From NCBI GenBank assembly GCA_964358485.1, contig CAYHPY010000048.1, positions 1-25,842 on the forward strand: a stretch of 25,842 nt of DNA, written 5' to 3'. Made by a program: the position numbers and the translations under genes. This DNA comes from CAYHPY01 sp964358485 (GTDB lineage Bacteria; Elusimicrobiota; Elusimicrobia; UBA1565; UBA9628). The notes under the pieces were generated by a model. That model ran no database searches, was not told the DNA's origin, and was given only the letters and a program-made list of their open reading frames with translations. How positions within the stretch are numbered: the stretch's first letter is position 1; each line of letters starts with the position of its first letter. Positions 20,154 to 25,842 of this stretch are shown in pieces.

Positions 20154-22364
20154 ATGGATGAGCGAATTCGCCTGATCGAAAGCGCCTGCGTGGCCGCGGA
20201 GCGGGTGGCCGAGGCCGCCGCAGGTCGTTGGGACCCGGCCTTGGCGGCCGACTACGCCCGCTGGAGCCTGGTCGTGGACCGACCGGCCCGCCCATCGGCG
20301 TCTTTCACGGTGGGGTTGAGATTGTTGACCCGCGGAACCTGGCTGTGGGCCTCAGGGGCTTTGGAGGCCAGGATCCTTTCCACCTTCGGCTCCCGAGGGG
20401 GTCTCGCCCTGAAGTGGACGCACCGCCTGCAAACGGCCGCCTGGTGCCTGGGCGGGACCGGGGTTCCCGAAATCTTGGAGACGGATCTCTCCACGACGGG
20501 CTTGTTCTCCTTCGAGGAGGCCCGGACCTTGGCGGCGTGGGCTATGGAGGACCTGGCGGTGCTCGGGGCCTGCCTGGAACGCCTGCACCCGGGGGGTGGG
20601 CGGGAGCCGGGAGCTCCGGCGTTTGTAACCTGCCAAGGGCGTTTCCGGCCGAATTGGAAAAACGCCTGCGTGGAGGAGGGCTGGGTGGAGGGCGGGGCCG
20701 CGGCGACCGGCCTTCCGGCGCCGGGACCCTCGAAATGCGCGCGGATCGACGAGGCGGACCTGACCTGGCTGGCCCGGCTGGTCTTTCGCGTTCCCCGCCT
20801 TCGCCCCGGCCAGGCCGAGGCGGTCCGGGAATTGCTTTCGGGGCGGGATGTGTCCGTCGTGATGCCGACGGGGGGCGGGAAATCCTTGGTCTATCAGATG
20901 GCGGCCCTGCTCATGCCGGGCACGGCGCTGGTGGTGGAGCCTCTCCTGTCGGTCATCCGGGATCAATTGAGGCATCTGCGGGCGTGCGGCTTGGGACGGG
21001 CGGCGGGACTCGGGACCGGGGAAGGGGCGGATGGGACTTCCTTGGAGAGGCTGGCCTCCGGCGAGCTCGCGCTATGCTACGCCTGTCCGGAGCGCTTGGA
21101 CGCGGGGGCGTTCAAGCGCGCGGTTCGGGCGGTCGCGGAAGGCGGGGGGTGGAGCTTCGCGGCCGTCGATGAAGCCCATTGCGTGAGCCAATGGGGGCAT
21201 GATTTTCGACCCGCCTATCTGGACTTGGGGCGGCGCCTGCGGACTTGGTGCGCGGGCCCGGGGTGGGAGCCGCCCCTGGCGGCGTTGACGGCCACGGCGG
21301 GTCTTCGAACCGAGGATGAAACCGCGCGGGAATTGGGGCTTCGGGAGGCGGCGCGCGTACGCCCGAGCGCGCCGGCGCTTTCCGGGATTTCGTTTTCGGC
21401 GAGGTTTGTCCGCGAGGCCGAGAAGCTTCGCTCCGCGGCGGATTTGATCACCCGGGAAATTCCCGGCGGGCGTTTCGGCCCGGGCCTGTTGTTTCTGCCC
21501 CATGTCGACGGCTCGGCCGGGGCGGCGCCGGCGGCCGAGGAACTGCTCTGGGCGGAGGGGCTGGACATCGGTTGTTTCACGGGGCGGCCTCCGAAGAATC
21601 ATCAAAAGGAGGATTGGGAGCTGAGAAAGGCGGCCGAAGCCGAGCGGTTCTTCCGTGGGAGGCGGGACCTGCTTTCCTGCACGCGGGCCTTTGGGCTCGG
21701 GGTCCACAAGCCGGATGTGCGCTTCACCATCCATGTCGGTCTGCCCTTATCCCTGGAGGGATTTTTTCAGGAGGCCGGCCGGGCGGGGCGCGACGGGCGG
21801 GGGGCGTCGTGCTGGATTTTGGCGGCCGTTTCGGATTTCCGGCGGGCGCGGCGCTGGCTGACGGCCCCGGACTGGAGTCGCGTGGTCGCGGAGTTGGAAA
21901 GCCTGCGGCCCGGGGAGGAGGACGACGTGAGTCGGGCTCTGCGCCTTCATCGCAGCGGCTATCCGGGCTTGATCGTCGAGCTGGAAAATATGGCCGAGGT
22001 CATGGCCCGCCTGGGAAATTTGGACCGCCCCGGGCCCCGCCGGCCCGATTTCGGCCTGGAGGCGCCGGCTCCGGTGGCCCGGGCCTTGCGGCGTTTGGAG
22101 AAAGCGGGTTTGGTGGGCCGCGGGGAGCGGCCGGAGGTCATCGAGGTTTTGGGCGGGGTTTCCGTCCGCGAGGCGGCGGCCGCCGCCCAGGAGGAAGCGC
22201 GGCGCGTGTATCGGGAGGTGGAGCCGGCCCGGCGGCGCTCCCTTCTTGAGCTTCTGGATCTCTGCCGGGCCCCCGATCCGGGCAGGGCTTTGGCGGCGCG
22301 ATTGGCGGAGTTTCAGCGGGGTGGAGTTTCCGGGATGTCGGCCACGGGTTCGCAGACCGTATGA
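20154..22364 (+). CDS. RecQ-like DEAH-box helicase with unrecognised N-terminal region
   Basis: The 736-residue protein has a superfamily 2 helicase core of RecQ type: MPTGGGKS (residues 237-244, Lys243), VVEPLLSVIRDQ, DEAH (339-342) followed by CVSQWGHDFRPAY, the RecQ aromatic-rich loop, LTATAG, and RAFGLGVHKPDVRFTIH then QEAGRAGRDG (539-548). It should unwind DNA with ATP. The four-cysteine zinc region and HRDC domain of classical RecQ are not evident. Residues 1-210 (many Trp, Leu, Ala; e.g. LTRGTWLWASGALEARIL) match nothing I recognise. The neighbours are not repair or defence genes. It could be a diverged RecQ, or a relative of helicases in defence systems; the core assignment is firm, the role is not. 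Confidence 0.85.
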   Translation: MDERIRLIESACVAAERVAEAAAGRWDPALAADYARWSLVVDRPARPSASFTVGLRLLTRGTWLWASGALEARILSTFGSRGGLALKWTHRLQTAAWCLGGTGVPEILETDLSTTGLFSFEEARTLAAWAMEDLAVLGACLERLHPGGGREPGAPAFVTCQGRFRPNWKNACVEEGWVEGGAAATGLPAPGPSKCARIDEADLTWLARLVFRVPRLRPGQAEAVRELLSGRDVSVVMPTGGGKSLVYQMAALLMPGTALVVEPLLSVIRDQLRHLRACGLGRAAGLGTGEGADGTSLERLASGELALCYACPERLDAGAFKRAVRAVAEGGGWSFAAVDEAHCVSQWGHDFRPAYLDLGRRLRTWCAGPGWEPPLAALTATAGLRTEDETARELGLREAARVRPSAPALSGISFSARFVREAEKLRSAADLITREIPGGRFGPGLLFLPHVDGSAGAAPAAEELLWAEGLDIGCFTGRPPKNHQKEDWELRKAAEAERFFRGRRDLLSCTRAFGLGVHKPDVRFTIHVGLPLSLEGFFQEAGRAGRDGRGASCWILAAVSDFRRARRWLTAPDWSRVVAELESLRPGEEDDVSRALRLHRSGYPGLIVELENMAEVMARLGNLDRPGPRRPDFGLEAPAPVARALRRLEKAGLVGRGERPEVIEVLGGVSVREAAAAAQEEARRVYREVEPARRRSLLELLDLCRAPDPGRALAARLAEFQRGGVSGMSATGSQTV

Positions 22365-23125
22365 TCCGGGCCCTGAAGGTAGGGAACAATCGCTCCGTTC
22401 TTGGTGGCCGGAATTTCGACGCTCGTAACCCCCTGCTGGGTGGTCACCACTCCCCGGTCATCGATGCAGTAGCCCCCGCGGCGTTCCACCTTCCAGGCGC
22501 AGGGGGGAATTTGCCGGACCTTGAGCTCGCATTTCGGGCGCTTGGGCTTGACTAATTTGGCGCCGGCGGCCTCGGCCGCGGAAATCGGGGTGGCCTCGAT
22601 GAAATCGGGGTTGTCCACCCCGGAGACCCGCAGGCCGCTGGCTGTGACCCCGGCTTCCTCGGAGATGGGCGCGAGGGATTCGGTTCTCTGAAAACGGGGG
22701 CGGAGGGGTTCCTGAGTCCGGGAGGCCCGGAGCGAACCCTCCGGCAGCGGATTCTTGGCGCTTTCCAGGTCCAGGCCCCCTAAGGCCGACTGGGAGGATT
22801 CCGGGGTGGGAGCGCTCCTGGGCGGAGCTACGGTTCGGGGCGAGGAAAGGGATTCGGCTCCCGAGGGGCCCGTCAGGTCGCCCAAATTCCGATCGGGCGG
22901 GGAGACGGTCTCCGGGGCCCCTGACGCTCCGCCCCCCGGAGGGGGGACGCGTCCCTGGATTGAAAAGAGCGCCGAGCCGATCAAGCCCGCGGCCAAGAGC
23001 AGGGCATAACCCGCGCCGGAAGGCTTGGGCCCGCCGGGACGGGGAGCGCCGGAGGAAGCCCGGCGCAGGCGCGCCTCGACTTCGGGATCCGGGGACGGCG
23101 TTTTCGGGTCAGGTTCCGCGCTCAC
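22313..23125 (-). CDS. Single-pass membrane protein with proline-rich linker and cysteine-containing C-terminal domain
   Basis: I do not recognise this 270-residue protein. An N-terminal proline- and charge-rich stretch of 37 residues is followed by one membrane helix (about 39-56, YALLLAAGLIGSALFSI). A long low-complexity P/S/G-rich linker (57-165) leads to a C-terminal domain of about 80 residues with four cysteines (PKCEL, PPCAW, GYCID, TVCEP). Topology is probably N-in, with the C-terminal domain outside. Two possible disulfides would suit that location. The start is GTG 23125 with a good promoter ending five bases before it. The last 52 bases overlap the 3' end of the helicase gene on the other strand. 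Confidence 0.75.
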   Translation of the reverse strand: MSAEPDPKTPSPDPEVEARLRRASSGAPRPGGPKPSGAGYALLLAAGLIGSALFSIQGRVPPPGGGASGAPETVSPPDRNLGDLTGPSGAESLSSPRTVAPPRSAPTPESSQSALGGLDLESAKNPLPEGSLRASRTQEPLRPRFQRTESLAPISEEAGVTASGLRVSGVDNPDFIEATPISAAEAAGAKLVKPKRPKCELKVRQIPPCAWKVERRGGYCIDDRGVVTTQQGVTSVEIPATKNGAIVPYLQGPDHTVCEPVADIPETPPR

Positions 23126-23130
23126 CCCAT

Positions 23131-23159
23131 AGTATGGAGCGCGAACCCGAAAATTTCAA
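23131..23159 (-). promoter_or_regulatory. Promoter of the single-pass membrane protein gene
   Basis: TTGAAA (23159-23154, five of six) and CATACT (23136-23131, four of six) are 17 bp apart on the minus strand. Only ATGGG separates the -10 box from the GTG start, so the mRNA should begin at or near the start codon. Confidence 0.55.
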
Positions 23160-23168
23160 GCTTCCCGG

Positions 23169-23213
23169 TGCCAGGTATCAACTTTGTTAACTTTGTCAAC
23201 CTGGTGCCTGGCA
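23169..23213 (+). repeat. Tandem 9-mers within an inverted repeat, upstream of lysC
   Basis: CAACTTTGT (23179-23187) and TAACTTTGT (23188-23196) are tandem 9-mers followed by CAACC. They are enclosed by TGCCAGG (23169-23175) and CCTGGCA (23207-23213). The stretch is AT-rich relative to its surroundings. A similar array lies directly downstream of lysC. Confidence 0.65.
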
Positions 23214-23239
23214 TTCATATTCTTCAAATTCTTGGCGGC

Positions 23240-23266
23240 TTGAAGGATCGGTGGGTTTCGTACAAT
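23240..23266 (+). promoter_or_regulatory. Promoter of the aspartokinase gene
   Basis: TTGAAG (23240-23245) and TACAAT (23261-23266, five of six) are separated by a rather short 15 bp. Seven bases separate the -10 box from ATG 23274, with no Shine-Dalgarno site, so a leaderless transcript is likely. Confidence 0.45.
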
Positions 23267-23273
23267 ATCCACC

Positions 23274-24590
23274 ATGGTGGTGATGAAATTCGGCGGGTCC
23301 TCCGTGGCAGAACCGGCGGGGGTGCGGAGGGTCAAGGACATCGTCAAGGGCCGTCTGAAAGAGCGGCCGGTGGTTGTCGTCTCGGCCTTTCGCGGCGTGA
23401 CCGACGATTTGTTGGATTTGGCCCGCAAGGCGGTGGCGGGACGCAAGCCCTCCGTGGGGGCTCTCAAGGACCGTCACGCCCAGGCGGCCGCGGGCCTGGG
23501 AGTGGAGTTCGGGCCCCTGGAACCGCTTTTCGATGAACTCAACGATTTGTTGAAGGGAATCAGTCTGCTCAAGGAACTGACCCCGCGCACGCTGGATTAC
23601 GCCGCCAGTTTCGGGGAGCGCTTTTCCTCCCGGTTGATCGCGGCGGCTTTTTCCAAAGGCGGCCTCCCGGCGCGGGCGTGGGACGCCTTTGACGCGGGCC
23701 TGACGACCGACGATCGTTTCGGCTCCGCGACGCCCCGGCCCGAGGCCGACGCCGCGATCCGGGGGATTTTTGGAAAATTCGAAGGTGTGCCCGTCGTTAC
23801 CGGCTTCATCGGCAAGACGGCCTCGGGGGAAATCACCACGCTCGGGCGAAACGGAAGCGACTATTCCGCCACGATCTTCGGGGCGGCCCTCGGAGCCTCC
23901 GAGGTCCAGATCTGGTCGGACACCGACGGGATCATGTCCGCCGATCCTCGGATGGTGCCCGGGGCGCGGCCGATCGCGGAGCTGAGTTTTGAGGAGGCCT
24001 GCGAGTTGGCGTATTACGGGGGAAAGGTTCTTCACCCGCATACCTTGGTCCCCGCCATGCGCAAGGCCATCCCGGTCCGGGTGCTCAACACCTTCAAGCC
24101 CGAGCATCCGGGCACGCGCATCGTCGCCAAGGCGGCGGGGCCCGCGGGGGTGGCCTCCATCGCCTTTAAACGGCATCAGACGATCGTGAGCGTCTCCAGC
24201 CCCCGCATGGCCGCTGGCTACGGGTTTCTGGCCCGCATCTTCGAGGCTTTCGCCCGCCACGAGATCAGCGTCAACGTGGTGGCGACCTCGGAGGTCACGG
24301 TCTCGGTCACGACCGACAAGCCCGCGCGTTTGGAAGCGGCGGTGGCCGAGCTTCGGGGGGAATTCGAGGTGGCGCTTCAAACGGGGCGGGCGATCCTATG
24401 CGTCGTGGGCGACGGGATTCATGAGCAGGTCGGGGTCGCCGGCCAGGTCTTCGGCGCGCTCAGGGATGCCGGGGTCAACGTGTTCATGATCTCGCAGGGC
24501 GCCTCCAAAAGCAACATCGCCTGCGTCGTCGATGACGCCGAGGTGGAAAAAGCGGTGCGCGCCCTGCATGGCCGGTTTTTCGGGGGTTAG
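23274..24590 (+). CDS. lysC: Aspartate kinase
   Basis: The 438-residue monofunctional aspartokinase phosphorylates aspartate with ATP, the first step to lysine (via diaminopimelate), threonine and methionine. Motifs seen: VMKFGGSSVA at the start, VVVSAFRGVTDDLL, SFGERFSSRLIA, TTLGRNGSDYSATIFGAALGA, IWSDTDGIMSADPR and ELAYYGGKVLHPHTL. Two C-terminal ACT domains (about 300-438, with GFLARIFEAFARHEISVNVVATSEVTVSVTTD and FGALRDAGVNVFMISQGASKSNIACVV) imply feedback inhibition, probably by lysine. No homoserine dehydrogenase domain is fused. The gene stands alone; the motif order resembles the LysC/ThrA-N class. ATG 23274 is followed by an in-frame ATG four codons on, but the first fits the conserved start. 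Confidence 0.96.
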   Translation: MVVMKFGGSSVAEPAGVRRVKDIVKGRLKERPVVVVSAFRGVTDDLLDLARKAVAGRKPSVGALKDRHAQAAAGLGVEFGPLEPLFDELNDLLKGISLLKELTPRTLDYAASFGERFSSRLIAAAFSKGGLPARAWDAFDAGLTTDDRFGSATPRPEADAAIRGIFGKFEGVPVVTGFIGKTASGEITTLGRNGSDYSATIFGAALGASEVQIWSDTDGIMSADPRMVPGARPIAELSFEEACELAYYGGKVLHPHTLVPAMRKAIPVRVLNTFKPEHPGTRIVAKAAGPAGVASIAFKRHQTIVSVSSPRMAAGYGFLARIFEAFARHEISVNVVATSEVTVSVTTDKPARLEAAVAELRGEFEVALQTGRAILCVVGDGIHEQVGVAGQVFGALRDAGVNVFMISQGASKSNIACVVDDAEVEKAVRALHGRFFGG

Positions 24591-24600
24591 CCCCGCAAGG

Positions 24601-24623
24601 CAAGTAAGTCAAGCAAGTCAACC
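24601..24623 (+). repeat. Tandem 9-mers downstream of lysC
   Basis: CAAGTAAGT (24601-24609) and CAAGCAAGT (24610-24618) are tandem 9-mers followed by CAACC, the same layout as upstream of lysC, and then ACCGGCACC. The array ends in the stop codon region of the minus-strand glycosyltransferase gene. Confidence 0.55.
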
Positions 24624-25325
24624 ACCGGCACCGAGGGTGAGGTGGAGGATGAGGGCGGCGTGGGCTTTGAGTTCTTTCCAGGGGCGGAGCTTGGAGGCGC
24701 CGGCTTGGCGGACGGTGAGGGGGGCGGGGATTTCTATCAACCGGAATTTCTTTTGGATAAAGCGGGCGGCGATTTCCGCGTTGATCTCAAAACCTTCGGC
24801 CGTCAGGGCGAGGGTTTTCAACGCTTCTCTTCGGTAGAGCCGGCAAATCGGCGTGTAGGCGCCGAAGCTCAACGAGAATAGGCCCCGGTAAAAGGCGTTT
24901 ATGCAGATGCTGGGAAGGCGCCGGGACCACGGCACCGCCGGGGCCGCTTCGCGGCCCATGAAGGGATTTCCCCCGACAAGGTCCGCGCTCGTCTCCTCCT
25001 GCTTCTTGATCATCTCCGGCAGGAGGGCCGGAGAAAAGGTCAGGTCCGAGTCCAAAGTCGCGACGAACTCTCCGCCCGCGGCCGCGAAACCGGTCCGCAG
25101 GGCCCGGCCCAACCCGCGGTTCTCGTCGTGGGCGAGGACGACCAGATTGGTCCATCGGCGGGACAGGGCTCGCAGGGCGTCCAGGGTGCCGTCGGTGGAG
25201 CCGTCGTCCACCGCGATTGCTTCATAAGACTTCCCGAGCCCGTCCAGGACGGGTTTGAGCTCGGATTCAAAGCGGGGCAAGGTCCCTTCTTCGTTGAGGC
25301 AGGGGAGGACGACGGAAAGAAACAA
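24618..25325 (-). CDS. Glycosyltransferase family 2, dolichol-phosphate-mannose-synthase-like
   Basis: The 235-residue GT-A enzyme begins LSVVLPCLNEEGTL, then IAVDDGSTDGTLDALRAL (nucleotide-binding), NRGLGRALRTGFAAAGGEFVATLDSDLTF (metal-binding DSD) and ends without membrane helices. This resembles the catalytic part of polyprenyl-phosphate sugar synthases (DPMS/GtrB-like) that load a sugar onto a lipid carrier at the inner membrane face. The frame runs far upstream over the neighbouring gene without function there; no ATG or GTG lies near the conserved start, so TTG 25325, two bases after the upstream stop, is the best guess. It is coupled with the decarboxylase-like gene, pointing to surface polysaccharide or glycoprotein sugar assembly. 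Confidence 0.85.
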   Translation of the reverse strand: MFLSVVLPCLNEEGTLPRFESELKPVLDGLGKSYEAIAVDDGSTDGTLDALRALSRRWTNLVVLAHDENRGLGRALRTGFAAAGGEFVATLDSDLTFSPALLPEMIKKQEETSADLVGGNPFMGREAAPAVPWSRRLPSICINAFYRGLFSLSFGAYTPICRLYRREALKTLALTAEGFEINAEIAARFIQKKFRLIEIPAPLTVRQAGASKLRPWKELKAHAALILHLTLGAGG

Positions 25326-25327
25326 GG

Positions 25328-25842
25328 TCAGGATCGGCGGAAGTACTCGATGGTTCGGAGCAGGCCGTCTTCCAGGGAGACTTGCGGGGACCACTTGAGG
25401 TGCTTCTTGGCCAGGGTGATGTCGGGGCGGCGGACCTTGGGGTCGTCGACGGGGAGCGGCTTGAAGGCGATCTTCGATTTGGAGCCGGTGAGTTTCTTGA
25501 TCGTCTGGGCGATTTGGAGGATGGTCAACTCCTGGGGATTGCCGATGTTGACCGGGGTGTTCATGTCGGATTCCAGAAGGAGGCCGATGCCCCGGATGAG
25601 GTCGGAGACGTAGCAAAGGCTGCGGGTTTGGTTCCCTTTGCCGTAGACGGTCAAAGGCTTGTTCTTAAGGGCCTGGGTGATGAAATTGGGGACCGCTCGG
25701 CCGTCCTCGCGGCGCATGCGCGGGCCGTAGGTGTTGAAAATCCGGACGATGCGCACCGGCATCTTGTGAAAGCGGTGGTAGGCCATCGTCATGGCCTCGG
25801 CGAAGCGCTTGGCCTCGTCGTAGACGCCGCGCGGGCCGATGG
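25328..25842 (-). CDS. UDP-glucuronate decarboxylase-like NAD-dependent SDR (5' end cut by window edge)
   Basis: The visible 171 codons are the C-terminal half of an extended short-chain dehydrogenase. At the cut edge IGPRGVYDEAKRFAEAM holds the catalytic YxxxK (Tyr-Asp-Glu-Ala-Lys), preceded by GPRG, as in UDP-xylose synthases. It continues with VRIVRIFNTYGPRMRREDGRAVPNFI, the YGKGNQTRSLCYVSDLIRGI substrate loop, NIGNPQELTILQIA, and RRPDITLAKKHLKWSP. These enzymes convert UDP-glucuronate to UDP-xylose; related dTDP-glucose dehydratases differ around the YxxxK site, which here fits the decarboxylase better. The NAD-binding N-terminus is outside the window. An ATG at 25792 could be mistaken for the start but the homology continues past it. 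Confidence 0.88.
   Translation of the reverse strand, partial: IGPRGVYDEAKRFAEAMTMAYHRFHKMPVRIVRIFNTYGPRMRREDGRAVPNFITQALKNKPLTVYGKGNQTRSLCYVSDLIRGIGLLLESDMNTPVNIGNPQELTILQIAQTIKKLTGSKSKIAFKPLPVDDPKVRRPDITLAKKHLKWSPQVSLEDGLLRTIEYFRRS

Noticed and set aside
1..25842. CRISPR arrays, rRNA and tRNA genes, complete insertion sequences
   Set aside because: None seen: no regularly spaced repeats, no cloverleaf sequences noticed and no transposase frame.

Overview
The window is a GC-rich bacterial chromosome segment with tightly packed, often overlapping genes. No rRNA, tRNA, ribosomal protein or other phylogenetic marker is present, so the host cannot be named. The gene mix (maltodextrin-type phosphorylase, molybdopterin operon, beta-oxidation genes, several unrecognised secreted proteins) would fit an uncultivated lineage such as Elusimicrobiota or a deltaproteobacterial relative, but that is only a guess. 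Most operon-leading genes lack a Shine-Dalgarno site and have a -10-like hexamer 5-12 nt before the start codon, which suggests leaderless mRNAs.

Layout. 1-157: start of a family 2 glycosyltransferase (minus). 229-1599: secreted cysteine-rich protein of unknown function (minus). 1706-3823: alpha-glucan phosphorylase (plus). 3898-5117: lipid kinase plus a small membrane protein (minus, ATGA-coupled). 5219-5806: small secreted protein built of two 51-residue cysteine repeats. 5807-6379: non-coding DNA holding an AT-rich palindromic element and three strong hairpins. 6380-6882: YefM/YoeB-type toxin-antitoxin pair with its own promoter and operator.

6950-13101 is a seven-gene minus-strand operon in which every neighbouring pair overlaps. 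In order of transcription it encodes an acyl-CoA dehydrogenase, DUF35-B, thiolase-like B, thiolase-like A, DUF35-A, a MaoC hydratase and an acyl-CoA ligase. Both thiolase-like proteins lack the nucleophilic cysteine and each is coupled to a DUF35 zinc-ribbon/OB-fold partner. There is no 3-hydroxyacyl-CoA dehydrogenase. This fits a ligase, dehydrogenase, hydratase, retro-aldolase route like that of steroid side-chain removal (Ltp2/DUF35 type) better than ordinary thiolysis. It is the most interesting system in the window. A C-terminal FKBP remnant lies just beyond its promoter-proximal end, and the toxin-antitoxin pair and palindromic element lie at its other end, so 5957-13201 may be an inserted block.

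13424-17274 is a compact molybdenum cofactor operon (moaC, moaD, moaE, mog, moeA, moaA), continued by an ATGA-coupled 772-residue TPR-like protein (17271-19589). Then come a single-domain response regulator (minus), a RecQ-like DEAH helicase with an unrecognised N-terminal region (plus), a membrane-anchored proline-rich protein (minus, overlapping the helicase tail to tail), aspartokinase (plus, flanked by related 9-mer repeats), and at the right edge a glycosyltransferase and a truncated UDP-glucuronate decarboxylase-like gene (minus), probably for surface polysaccharide.
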